Assembly: GCA_002305165.1 (NCBI GenBank)
Contig: DBQI01000037.1
Coordinates: 1-50,375 of the forward strand
Direction: 5' to 3'
Source: Armatimonadetes bacterium UBA1398
GTDB lineage: Bacteria; Armatimonadota; Zipacnadia; UBA1398
Length of the DNA stretch: 50,375 bases
Made by a program: the position numbers and the translations under genes. Under the pieces are notes generated by a model that was given only the letters and a program-made list of their open reading frames with translations, was not told the DNA's origin and made no database searches. Below are positions 25,310 through 33,923 of this stretch, piece after piece. How positions within the stretch are numbered: the stretch's first letter is position 1; each line of letters begins with the position of its first letter.

Positions 25310-26785
25310 CTAACCTGAGATCTCCTCTTCGGCTGCAGGCTCAGGGGCAGGCTCGGCCGCAGGCTCCTCAGAGGCCGGTGGCGGCGTCTCAGGCAGCGGG
25401 GGGCCGACTCGAACGATAGCGTTGCGCTTGGAGTGCCGGTCGTTGGACACCAGTTCCCGCTTCTCCTCCTGGCCACGCCGCTTGATGATCCGATGCACGG
25501 TGGCGGTGAAGCCTCGACGCCCCTCCTGGTCGACGACTCGAGCGCCGGGTTCGAGACTGGGGTCAAGCTGCTCGATGACTGAGTAGTCGGTGGCCGTCAC
25601 GTTGCTGCGGACGATCTCGACCTTCTCCGGCTTATCATCCGCCGACCCTAGGAAGAGGCACGACATGGTGCCACCACCGCCGAAGGAGCGCAGGATGATG
25701 GACTTCGAGGTGTTGTTGCGGAAGACGAGATCTATTCCGCTTCCCCAGTCTACGGTGGCGTCGCGGCCTGGCTCGAGGTAGCTCACGGGCATCATGTGGG
25801 GATGCCGGGTGACGATCTCGAGCCCCGCGACCAAGGCGGCGTTGAAGAGGGTTGATGACACTTGGCAGATGCCGCCGCCGATGCCGTCCCGAACCTCTCC
25901 CTCCTCATACACGTGGGCGATCTTGTAGCCGCGCGCGGTCGTGCGCTCCCCCACTCGCTGATTGTACGAGAGGGTCGCTCCTGCCTCGATCACGGCCTGG
26001 TCCAGGGCCTGAGCCGCCAGGGCTATGTTGTGGGAGCGGTTCGAGTCGCCCGTGTTGTAGTTGGTCGAGAAGGAACCCAGAACGGCATTGATGTGTTTCA
26101 GGTCGTCGTAGCGAGGCTCGGCGTAGGACTCGGTAACGGCGAGAGGGATGGACACCGTGCCGGGATCATCCACGGACTGGAGGACCAACTCGCGGGTGGC
26201 GGCTGTATCGAGCACGCGGCCGACGACATCGCGCCGGACGCTGATCATGCCCGTGGCGCGATCGTAGTCGACGCGCGCCGGCTCGGCTTCACGCTGCAGA
26301 TCGCCGGCCAGGCGGCCCAGAGCGCCCACCAGGACCGGCTCGCGGATGATGGTCGCGACGGGGACCTGGACACCGTCGGAGGCGGCGGCCCGACGTGTCC
26401 GCCAAGCATCGATCACCCCGCCGCTATGGCCAACGGCCATGGCAGCGGCGATAGTGCCATCCACGTCGATGACAAGGCCCAGCTCGCCACGAGTAACCTC
26501 CCACGTATCCTCGCCGTGGGTGAGGGCAATGGGCCCGCTGGTGAGTTGGTCCAGCGTGGGCCTCAACGCGGCACGGGCCTCCTCGGCGGTCATGCCGCTC
26601 AGGTCGATGTTGCGGACGCTGACGCCGCGGGTGACGCGCTCGCTTTTGTATCCAGCGACAAGGTAGAAGCCGCTCGCGGCAACGATGATGGCGAGGCAGG
26701 ACGCTACCATGAGCACAGGCACAACGACAGAGCGCACACCGGCTCCCTGCCGCGCTGTTCGAGTTTTCGGCCTTGCTGAGGCCAC
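25310..26785 (-). CDS. VanW/G5 domain cell-surface protein
   Basis: An exported, membrane-anchored protein of about 491 residues. One N-terminal helix (VVVPVLMVASCLAIIVAASGFYLVAGY) is followed by a peptidoglycan-binding-4/YoaR-like region (GVSVRNIDLSGMTAEEARAAL), then a VanW domain (FSTNYNTGDSNRSHNIALAAQALDQAVI, GGGICQVSSTLFNAAL), a G5-like domain and a Pro/Ala/Glu-rich tail. Such proteins act at the cell wall; none has a firm enzymatic role. GTG 26785 with AAAGGA 7 bases upstream is preferred to the frame limit at 26851. Divergent from the TPR gene. Confidence 0.9.
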   Translation of the reverse strand: MASARPKTRTARQGAGVRSVVVPVLMVASCLAIIVAASGFYLVAGYKSERVTRGVSVRNIDLSGMTAEEARAALRPTLDQLTSGPIALTHGEDTWEVTRGELGLVIDVDGTIAAAMAVGHSGGVIDAWRTRRAAASDGVQVPVATIIREPVLVGALGRLAGDLQREAEPARVDYDRATGMISVRRDVVGRVLDTAATRELVLQSVDDPGTVSIPLAVTESYAEPRYDDLKHINAVLGSFSTNYNTGDSNRSHNIALAAQALDQAVIEAGATLSYNQRVGERTTARGYKIAHVYEEGEVRDGIGGGICQVSSTLFNAALVAGLEIVTRHPHMMPVSYLEPGRDATVDWGSGIDLVFRNNTSKSIILRSFGGGGTMSCLFLGSADDKPEKVEIVRSNVTATDYSVIEQLDPSLEPGARVVDQEGRRGFTATVHRIIKRRGQEEKRELVSNDRHSKRNAIVRVGPPLPETPPPASEEPAAEPAPEPAAEEEISG

Positions 26786-26925
26786 GCGTGGTCCTTTCGT
26801 GTGCTCGCTAAGCGGGCGGCACAGGCAGGTCTCCTGCTGGGCGGAGGACAATCCTCACGTCGAGATCGCCTGGGGCTCCAGGCACGTGCCGAACGGCACC
26901 CACGACTTCATTCTACCCACGGAGC

Positions 26926-28419
26926 GTGATTCGCATCATGGGAATATGCCGCGCTCATAACAACGGAGAGATCAGGCCCTGGGTTCTGGTGCTCTCGGCA
27001 GTGCTTTCAGCGGCCACCGCCGCGTCAGCTCAGGTGGACGTGCTTGAGGCTTTCCGGCAGGGCACGGAGGCCTACGTGGCGGGGCAGTACGCGACGGCGG
27101 CGGAGCGTTTCTCGGCTTGCCGGGAGGCGGCGCCAGCGATTCCAGAGTATGGGCTATGGCATTCCGCCGCTCTCCTGCGTCTCGGCGCTTATCGGGAAGC
27201 GCTGCCGATCCTGAACGCCGTGATTCAACTGTCCCCTGATAGCGCGGAAGCGCACACGAACCTGGGGCTGGTGTGGCATCAGTTGGGCAGCCCCGAGGCG
27301 GCGATTACGGAGCTGAGGGCCGCGCTGGACCTAGCGCCTGATAGCGACGTGACACGGGGGAACCTGGCTGCGGTGCTACTCGGGCAGGGCCGGCCGGACG
27401 AGGCGGAAGCCCTGTGGCGCGAGCGACTCGATGCGGGGCTCGCGACAGCGCCGGTTCATCGCGGGGTGGCCTTGGCCCTGGAGCGACGGGGGCAGTACGA
27501 AGCGGCGCTCGCCGAGGCCCTGTTGGCACTGGAGCTGAGTCCGGGCGATCCCGAGACCGTGGCCATGGCGGCACGGCTGCATTTGCGCGCGGGAGATGCG
27601 CGCACCGGCATGGCGCAGATGAGCTCGATTGCGCACCCGACGGTGGCGCAGGTAGAGGCCTTCGCGGCGGCGCTGTTGGCGTCGGGCGCGCCCATGGACG
27701 CCGTGGCGCACCTAGAGCAGCCGGGAGTCAGGGAGAACCTCACCGCATCGGGGCTCGCGACGCTCGCTGAGGGCCTCCGACAGGAGCAGCGATGGGAGAG
27801 CTTGCAGGGCGTCCTGCTGGCTCTGGTTGCCCACGAGGACTTCGAGCGTCGTTGGTGGCCGCAGAGCCGGGCACCCGCGCTGGCGACCCTTGGGTGGCTG
27901 TCGATGCGCGCGGGCGACGGCGCCGCAGCGAGCGATTGGGCGCAGCGAGCCCTGGCCCTTGATCCGGAGCAGTCGCTGGCGAAGCGCATCGCCCAGGGCG
28001 GCAGCGGCCCAGGGGCCGCGCTTGCGGCTTTCGAGGCGGAGTTGCTCGCCGGCAGCCAGGACCTGACCACGGCTCGGTACGTTCTGCTACAGGGAGTGCG
28101 GTCGCCCGAGTACAGACCGACGCCGGCGCTGATCGGCGCCGTCTACGGCTGGCTGCCCGACGACGGCGCGTTGCTCCATGCGTTGGGGGTGTTGGCGCTG
28201 CGGGTCGGCGACCCTGGCCAAGCGACCCCCATCCTGGAGCGAGCCGCGGAGATGTCACCGGACGACGCCGCGATCGCGAACAACCTTGCGGCAGCGTACG
28301 AACTCGGAGGGCGCATCGATGAGGCCTTGGCCGCGTACGCTCTGGCGGTTCGGCTGGATCCGGACCTGGCCGAGGCGGCATCCAACCTGGATCGGCTGAG
28401 GGGCGAGGGTGATGGTTAG
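26926..28419 (+). CDS. Secreted TPR-repeat protein
   Basis: A 497-residue protein with an N-terminal signal peptide (VLVLSAVLSAATAASAQ) and many tetratricopeptide repeats. The clearest are AEAHTNLGLVWHQLGSPEAAITELRAALDLAPD near the start and AAIANNLAAAYELGGRIDEALAAYALAVRLDPD at the end; the middle is more degenerate. It is likely a periplasmic scaffold for protein-protein contacts. The frame opens at GTG 26926; ATG 26938 is an alternative. It overlaps nadK by a few bases, so it is translationally linked to the nadK-recN-steA operon although the functions look unrelated. Confidence 0.85.
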   Translation: MIRIMGICRAHNNGEIRPWVLVLSAVLSAATAASAQVDVLEAFRQGTEAYVAGQYATAAERFSACREAAPAIPEYGLWHSAALLRLGAYREALPILNAVIQLSPDSAEAHTNLGLVWHQLGSPEAAITELRAALDLAPDSDVTRGNLAAVLLGQGRPDEAEALWRERLDAGLATAPVHRGVALALERRGQYEAALAEALLALELSPGDPETVAMAARLHLRAGDARTGMAQMSSIAHPTVAQVEAFAAALLASGAPMDAVAHLEQPGVRENLTASGLATLAEGLRQEQRWESLQGVLLALVAHEDFERRWWPQSRAPALATLGWLSMRAGDGAAASDWAQRALALDPEQSLAKRIAQGGSGPGAALAAFEAELLAGSQDLTTARYVLLQGVRSPEYRPTPALIGAVYGWLPDDGALLHALGVLALRVGDPGQATPILERAAEMSPDDAAIANNLAAAYELGGRIDEALAAYALAVRLDPDLAEAASNLDRLRGEGDG

Positions 28420-29311
28420 CGGCAAGCCTGTCAGCACCGTCGGCCTGGTCGTGGCCCTGCACAAGCGGGCGGCGGATAGGTCAGCTCGGGACGTGGTGGA
28501 GGCACTGGTTGCGAGGGGTGTGGCCGTCCGCACAGATGTTGGGACCGCCGAGGCCATTGGAGGCCCCGTAGACGCTGTCAGCGAGGACGAGGTCGTCGAC
28601 TCAGACCTGATCCTGGTCCTCGGCGGCGATGGCTCCCTGCTTCGCTGCGCCAGCCGGGCAGCGCCGCTTGGGACGCCGATGCTGGGCGTCTACATGGGTG
28701 GATTTGGCTTCCTGACCGAGACGAACATCGCACTGCTCCACGAGCAGATGGATCGGCTCATCGCGGGTGACTACGAGGTCGATGAGCGGCTGATGATCTC
28801 CGCCGTCTTCGAGGAGGCGTCGACAAGCGGCGGCGAGGGGCTGACGTCGATGGCGGCGCTCAACGATATTGCCATCCACCGAGGCATGGTAGGTGGGTTG
28901 CTCGAGTGTGAGGTGGCGGTAGATGGCATCCGTGTGGGCAACTACCGCGGCGACGGGCTAGTGATCGCGACCCCCACGGGTTCGACGGCCTATTCACTGG
29001 CTAACGGTGGACCGGTAGTTCACCCCGCTGTCGAGTGCATCATCCTGACGCCGATTGCGCTCCACACACTCAACATCCGTCCGCTGGTCGTCGGGCCGGA
29101 CCGCACGATCACGGTGCGTCTCGTCGGTGGCTACTTCGCCACAAAGGCTGGGGCGACCGTGACCGCGGATGGCCACACGATAGGAACCCTCGGAGGCGGC
29201 TGCACCCTCACGGTTCGCAGGGGAGAGCATCGGGCACGCCTCTGCAGCCTCGGTGTTGACACTTTCGTCGACAGGTTGCGCCAAAAGCTCCGGTGGGGTG
29301 CGGCGATCTAG
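28412..29311 (+). CDS. nadK: NAD kinase
   Basis: ATP- or polyphosphate-dependent NAD kinase, making NADP. The family signature GGDG is present in LVLGGDGSLLRCA (near residue 73), with the NE/D-type motif ALNDIAIHRG and the substrate segment GDGLVIATPTGSTAYSLANGGPVVHP. The length of about 299 residues is normal. ATG 28412, or the adjoining GTG 28409, overlaps the TPR gene stop; GAGGGGCGAGGG lies just upstream. nadK next to recN is a conserved pairing in many bacteria. Confidence 0.95.
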   Translation: MVSGKPVSTVGLVVALHKRAADRSARDVVEALVARGVAVRTDVGTAEAIGGPVDAVSEDEVVDSDLILVLGGDGSLLRCASRAAPLGTPMLGVYMGGFGFLTETNIALLHEQMDRLIAGDYEVDERLMISAVFEEASTSGGEGLTSMAALNDIAIHRGMVGGLLECEVAVDGIRVGNYRGDGLVIATPTGSTAYSLANGGPVVHPAVECIILTPIALHTLNIRPLVVGPDRTITVRLVGGYFATKAGATVTADGHTIGTLGGGCTLTVRRGEHRARLCSLGVDTFVDRLRQKLRWGAAI

Positions 29312-29332
29312 TCGGTCCCGGGAGGCCAATGG

Positions 29333-31027
29333 GTGCTCGCGTCGCTCTACATCGAGAACTACGCCCTCGTTGACTCGCTCTCCGTGGAGTTTGGGCCAGG
29401 TTTCGCCGTGCTCACCGGGGAGACGGGGGCCGGCAAGTCCATCCTTGTCGGCGCTCTGCAGATAGCCCTGGGCTCACGGGCGGACATCGCGCGCGAGGAG
29501 GGCGCCTCCATCACGGCGGAGTTCATCGTGGACCGCGACGGGCCGGTACCTGAGGCCCTCGAGGGGTTCGGCATTCCGCTGGATGACGAGCGCCTCATCC
29601 TAGCGCGCCGGATTGGGAAGGGAGGCGGGAGTTGCCGCATCAACGGCCATCCCGCCACGGCCACCATGCTGCGGAGCCTGGGCGAGCTCCTTGTGGACTT
29701 CCACGGCCAGCATGACCACCAGTCGCTCCTGCGGCCACGGTCGCACCTCCGGTTCATCGACGCATTCGGTGGCGAGGCCCTGATGCGAGCGCTGGACGCG
29801 TACCGTGTGCTGTTCGACGAGCGGGCTGAAGTCATCGAGTCGCTCGATGGACTCAAGCGCGACGACCGCGAAAGCCGTCGGCGCGAGGACCTGCTGCGCT
29901 ACCAGCTGGAGGAGATTGACCGCGCTGGATTGACGCCTGGGGAGGACCAGAGCCTTGCTTCGGAGCGGCGGCGGCTGACTAACGCGGAGGCCCTGGCCGC
30001 GCGGGCCGGAGAGGCGAGCCGGGCGCTGGCGGGCGACGAGGCGGAGGCATCGGCTCGAGAGCTGATCGCCGTGGCAGCCTCGGCGTTGGAGGAGTTAGCA
30101 CGGCTCGATCCGGAGCTCGAGCCCCTCGCCACAGACGTGAACGGGGCGCTCATTACCGTCGACGAGGTGGCCCGATCTCTCCGGGAGTACGCCGGCGAGG
30201 TAGAGTTCGATGAGGCGCGGCTGGAGGCGGTCGAGAGCCGGCTGGCTCTGATCCATGACCTGCAGCGTAAGTACGGCGATGACATCGACGAGGTCCTCGC
30301 TTACCGAGAGGGAGTCGCCGCCGAGATCGACGCGATGGAGAATGCGGACGCGGCCATCGAGCGGCTTACGAAGCGGCTAGAGGAGCTCTCCGGTGAGCTG
30401 ACCCGGGCGGCCGAGGCCCTCACCAAGCTGCGCCGTGCGGCAGGGGAGCTGCTGGCTAAGCGTGTGTCGGCGCGCCTCAGCAAACTGGGGATCACGGAGG
30501 GGCGGCTGGAGATCGAGCACGAGGTCGCGGCGGGGGTCGAGGGGTACACCCGCCGGGGGGCGGACCGGGTGCAGTTCCTGATGCGCACGAACCCCGGGCA
30601 GCCCCCTCTTCCACTGGCCAAGATCGCCTCCGGCGGCGAGATCTCGCGCACGATGCTCGCCCTGAAGGCCGAATCGGCTCTCGATGATGAGATCCCTACC
30701 CTCGTTTTCGATGAGATCGACGCTGGCATTGGTGGAACGACAAGCGTCCACGTGGGGCGCGAGCTTCTCTCTCTGGCACAGCGGAGCGAGTTAACGCAGG
30801 TCCTCTGTGTCACCCACTCTGCTCAGATTGCATCCTTGGCCCACCACCACGTCGCGGTGAGCAAGGCCAATCATGCGGGGGCTGCCGTGATCCGGGTGCG
30901 GCCGGTAACGTCGGAGGAGCGGGTTGCTGAGCTAGCGCGTATGCTAGGAGGGGCGCCGGATGACGCGGCAGCCCTGGACCATGCCGAGGTGCTGGCACGA
31001 GAGGGCGCGAAGGCCCGTGGCGACTGA
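29333..31027 (+). CDS. recN: DNA repair protein RecN
   Basis: An SMC-like ATPase that organises broken DNA ends during double-strand-break repair. It has an N-terminal head with Walker A TGETGAGKS (about residues 31-38), a short coiled-coil arm (residues 150-370, interrupted), the ABC signature-like KIASGGEISRTMLALK, Walker B TLVFDEIDAGIGG and a late VTHSAQIASLA. The length of 564 residues is typical. The start is GTG at 29333 with GGGAGG 7 bases upstream, 21 bases after nadK. The downstream steA gene starts within its last codons. Confidence 0.96.
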   Translation: MLASLYIENYALVDSLSVEFGPGFAVLTGETGAGKSILVGALQIALGSRADIAREEGASITAEFIVDRDGPVPEALEGFGIPLDDERLILARRIGKGGGSCRINGHPATATMLRSLGELLVDFHGQHDHQSLLRPRSHLRFIDAFGGEALMRALDAYRVLFDERAEVIESLDGLKRDDRESRRREDLLRYQLEEIDRAGLTPGEDQSLASERRRLTNAEALAARAGEASRALAGDEAEASARELIAVAASALEELARLDPELEPLATDVNGALITVDEVARSLREYAGEVEFDEARLEAVESRLALIHDLQRKYGDDIDEVLAYREGVAAEIDAMENADAAIERLTKRLEELSGELTRAAEALTKLRRAAGELLAKRVSARLSKLGITEGRLEIEHEVAAGVEGYTRRGADRVQFLMRTNPGQPPLPLAKIASGGEISRTMLALKAESALDDEIPTLVFDEIDAGIGGTTSVHVGRELLSLAQRSELTQVLCVTHSAQIASLAHHHVAVSKANHAGAAVIRVRPVTSEERVAELARMLGGAPDDAAALDHAEVLAREGAKARGD

Positions 31028-32069
31028 TGCGTCTGGAGGTGTATCTTGGGTCGAGCCGTTGGCTCGACCTCTGGAGGGTCCCGTCCGCCGTGGGGTTCGC
31101 ACGAAGGAGCTCGTGCATCGCCTCAGCCCCGGCGACGTCGCCCTCATCGCTCACCCTGACATTGATGGGCTAGCCGCGCAGGAGCTGGCGGAGCGTGGCG
31201 TGGTGGCGGTTCTCGATACGCACGACGCGGCGACCGGCCGCATTCCCAACCGCGGGCCGGGGCTGCTGCTCGGCGCCGGCATCGGTCTGGTGGACCGGCT
31301 TGGCCCGAGCTTCTGGGATCAGATCCGCGAGGGCGAGAGGCTGCGGATCGTCCACGGGGACGTTCTGCGTGGGGGCGACCTGGTTGGCCGAGGACGCCGC
31401 CTGACGCCCCCGGAACTGGATAGCATCGTGGACAAGGCTCGACAGGGACTGCCCGACACACTCGCCGACTTCGCGCGGAATACTCTGCTCCGCGCCTCTG
31501 GCGAACTGGACCTGCTGAGCTGGCAGTGCCCTCTGCAGGGATACGACCTCGTGCCTCGAGGCCAGGCGTGTGTGGTCGTGGCGCGCGGACCGGGCTATAT
31601 GGAGGACTTCTCGTGGGTGCTCCGTAGGTTAGGAGAGCATGCCGGCGTAGGGCTGATCGGCGTGGACGGCGCCGCCGACGCGGCTATCGCCGCTGGTTGG
31701 CGGCCGGATGTGATCGTGGGAGACATGGACTCGGTCTCGGACGAGGCGCTGCGGTCGGGAGCCACTCTCGTAGCTCATGCCACCCCCGAGGGCCGGTGCC
31801 CCGGAGCGGCGAGACTCCAGGACCTAGGCCTAGTCTACGAGGTGCTGCCATGCCGGGGGACGAGCATCGATGCCGCGCTGCTACTCGCTGAAGCCCATGG
31901 CTGCGACCCGGTGATCTCTGTGGGGCTCCTTCGAAGCCCACTTGACTTCCTGGAAAAGGGCCGTCCCGGCATGGCATCATCTATGTTAGTCAGGATGCGG
32001 CTCGGCGAACGGCTGATCGACGCGGGGGGTTGCCGCTCGTTCGACGACATCACTCGGAGGAGCCTATGA
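31017..32069 (+). CDS. steA: SteA-like putative cytokinetic ring protein
   Basis: About 350 residues matching the SteA family, which carries a thiamin-pyrophosphokinase-like fold. In actinobacteria SteA works with SteB in septal peptidoglycan hydrolysis. Signatures are IAHPDIDGLAAQELAERGV, NRGPGLLLGAGIGLVDRLG and the C-terminal PDVIVGDMDSVSDEALRSGA followed by GR.PGAARLQDLGL. The frame opens at 30960; GTG 31017 fits the family start and overlaps recN by 11 bases. Its stop overlaps the next gene by ATGA. The C-terminal membrane helix of actinobacterial SteA is much reduced here (last 40 residues only mildly hydrophobic). Confidence 0.85.
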   Translation: MATDASGGVSWVEPLARPLEGPVRRGVRTKELVHRLSPGDVALIAHPDIDGLAAQELAERGVVAVLDTHDAATGRIPNRGPGLLLGAGIGLVDRLGPSFWDQIREGERLRIVHGDVLRGGDLVGRGRRLTPPELDSIVDKARQGLPDTLADFARNTLLRASGELDLLSWQCPLQGYDLVPRGQACVVVARGPGYMEDFSWVLRRLGEHAGVGLIGVDGAADAAIAAGWRPDVIVGDMDSVSDEALRSGATLVAHATPEGRCPGAARLQDLGLVYEVLPCRGTSIDAALLLAEAHGCDPVISVGLLRSPLDFLEKGRPGMASSMLVRMRLGERLIDAGGCRSFDDITRRSL

Positions 32070-32965
32070 GCGAAGCACCTCTGCTGGATCAGAGCGTCGC
32101 GCCGATCGTCTGGGGCGTCCTGTTCTCCAGTGTAGCCGGGACCGTTCTCGTTGCGGTGGGGTACCGGAGGCTCCGTGAGTGGGGCGTCACGGCCACGAAT
32201 GTGGAAGGCCGCTCTATCGTTACGGCCATGGGGGCGCCGATCGTTCTCGCGGCGCTGATCGCCGGGATCCTAGCGTGGCCCTTTGAGTTCGTCGCCGAGG
32301 GTATCTACTCCGGCACCATGCATGGCATCCTCCTGCTTCTCATGGCCCTGGGCGGGCTGCTCGATGATCTGTTCCCCGAGGTGCGCCCAGTCAAGGGGTT
32401 TGCCGGCCATTTCGGCGCCCTTTTCGCACGAGGACGGCTCACCAGGGGGGCACAGAAGGCCATCTTGGGCGGCATCGCCGCTCTTTGGGCAGGCTGGTTC
32501 CTATCGCGCGGTCACTGGCCCGTGGCCATACTGAACGGCCTCATCATCGCCCTATCGGCCAGCTCACTGAACCTGCTGGACGTGCGGCCGGGTCGGGCCG
32601 TGAAGTACTGGTGCATTGCCGTTACGATTCCCCTTCTAGTTCCAGCATCACTGCCTCTAGTGCTGCCTCTGATGGTCGCGGTTCTGATCTATGCCCCGAT
32701 CGATTTCGGGCGTAAGGCGATGCTCGGCGATACCGGCGCATTGGCTCTCGGCGCCAGTGCGGGTTTCACATGGTGTATGATTCTGCCGGAGTCGCCGCTC
32801 GGAATGACCGCGCGCTGGATCATCCTGGGTGGCCTGGTGACGATGAACCTGTACGCCGAACTGGGATCGATTAGCAAGGTGATCACTCAGTGTCCCGTTC
32901 TGGAGTACCTCGACAACCTCTGGACAGGTCCTTTGAGGACGCGTCTGGGGGGGCGGATCCGCTAA
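32066..32965 (+). CDS. MraY/WecA-like glycosyl-1-phosphate transferase
   Basis: A polytopic membrane protein of 299 residues in the glycosyltransferase 4 (MraY/WecA) superfamily. Visible family features are LGGLLDDLFPE (the paired Asp), ASSLNLLDVRPGRAVKYW (the Asn-x-x-Asp region) and MLGDTGALALGA. The usual His-rich C-terminal loop is not obvious, so enzymatic activity is not certain. Family members transfer a sugar phosphate to a lipid carrier on the cytoplasmic face. ATGA overlap with steA ties the two together, and recN-steA-transferase is a linkage I recall from Gram-positive-type genomes, so an envelope or division role is likely. Confidence 0.78.
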   Translation: MSEAPLLDQSVAPIVWGVLFSSVAGTVLVAVGYRRLREWGVTATNVEGRSIVTAMGAPIVLAALIAGILAWPFEFVAEGIYSGTMHGILLLLMALGGLLDDLFPEVRPVKGFAGHFGALFARGRLTRGAQKAILGGIAALWAGWFLSRGHWPVAILNGLIIALSASSLNLLDVRPGRAVKYWCIAVTIPLLVPASLPLVLPLMVAVLIYAPIDFGRKAMLGDTGALALGASAGFTWCMILPESPLGMTARWIILGGLVTMNLYAELGSISKVITQCPVLEYLDNLWTGPLRTRLGGRIR

Positions 32966-33690
32966 CCGATACGTTGTGCCGCCGCGGGACCATCCTCGTC
33001 GGCGGCTTCGGGAACGGTAAGACGGAGATCGCCATTGCGCTCGCACGGCGCCTCAGCCGGGCGAGGTGTGCTCCCTATCTGCTCGACCTCGACATCGTTA
33101 CCCCCTACTTCCGCCCGCGAGACATTGCCCCCCAACTCGCGGCGGAGGGGGTGCGGCTTGTCGCGCCCCAGGGAGACGTCGCTCGCACTCCCTTGCCGGC
33201 CGTGGCCGGAGCAAGTGCGGACATTCTCAGGCGAGCGGCACAGGGCGAGGCGACAGCCGTGGTTGACCCAGGAGGCGATGCTCCTGGTGTGGGCGTTGTG
33301 CGTTCCCTTGTTACGCCGGCTGAAGGGGCTTCACTGCTTGTACCGTACGTGTACAACGGGAGCCGTGACTCGGACACGCCCAGTCAGGCTTCAGCGACCC
33401 GGCGTGCCATCGAGGGCACCTCCGGGCTGCGGGTCTCTCATCTCATATCGAACACACACATCGGACGAGGTACGACACTGTCGGATGTCCTGCGGGGAGT
33501 CGCTATGGCGCGCAAGGTTGCCGAGGACTGGGGCTTGCCGCTCCTCGCGGTTGGCACGCTGAAGGCGCTCGCCGCCGATGTGTCGAGGGAAGTTCCAGAC
33601 CTACCTGTGATCGCCGTACCGCCCTGCCTGGGGTTGCCGTGGGAGAGCTTCAGCGGCGCCCCGCGACTGAATGGAGCCGGTGACGCATGA
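32890..33690 (+). CDS. P-loop NTPase next to the 2-oxoacid oxidoreductase
   Basis: A 266-residue ATP/GTP-binding protein. The P-loop GGFGNGKTE is followed by LLDLDIVTPYFRPRD, a switch-like segment resembling dethiobiotin-synthetase/CobQ or MinD-type folds, and AVVDPGGDAPG. I recall similar proteins beside ferredoxin-oxidoreductase operons in anaerobes, but the function is unknown; assembly or regulation of the oxidoreductase is a guess from position. GTG 32890 has AAGGTGA 8 bases upstream but overlaps the transferase gene by 76 bases; TTG 32974 would begin right at the P-loop domain. It ends in an ATGA overlap with the ferredoxin gene. Confidence 0.7.
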   Translation: MSRSGVPRQPLDRSFEDASGGADPLTDTLCRRGTILVGGFGNGKTEIAIALARRLSRARCAPYLLDLDIVTPYFRPRDIAPQLAAEGVRLVAPQGDVARTPLPAVAGASADILRRAAQGEATAVVDPGGDAPGVGVVRSLVTPAEGASLLVPYVYNGSRDSDTPSQASATRRAIEGTSGLRVSHLISNTHIGRGTTLSDVLRGVAMARKVAEDWGLPLLAVGTLKALAADVSREVPDLPVIAVPPCLGLPWESFSGAPRLNGAGDA

Positions 33691-33923
33691 ACCGGATCGT
33701 AGTGGATGATGATAAGTGCAGGGGCTGTGCTCTCTGCGTTGAGTTCTGCCCCAAGAACGTGCTCCGCTTGGCCGATCGCTTCAACAGGGACGGCCTTCGC
33801 CCCGTCGAGATGGGATGGCCTGAACGGTGCATAGGCTGCGCCACATGCGCAACCGTATGCCCCCATGTGGCCATCGTCCTGGTGGAGCGGGCCGCCAGGC
33901 AGAAGGTGGGTGAGACAGAATGA
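33687..33923 (+). CDS. korD: 2-oxoacid:ferredoxin oxidoreductase delta subunit (2x[4Fe-4S] ferredoxin)
   Basis: A 78-residue ferredoxin-like subunit with two [4Fe-4S] motifs, CRGCALCVEFCPKNV (residues about 10-24) and CIGCATCATVCPHVA (about 48-62). It passes electrons from the TPP-dependent catalytic subunits to free ferredoxin. It overlaps both neighbours by ATGA (33687-33690 and 33920-33923), so translation of the set is coupled. The symbol follows the delta-alpha-beta-gamma order of Kor/Vor enzymes. Confidence 0.93.
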   Translation: MNRIVVDDDKCRGCALCVEFCPKNVLRLADRFNRDGLRPVEMGWPERCIGCATCATVCPHVAIVLVERAARQKVGETE

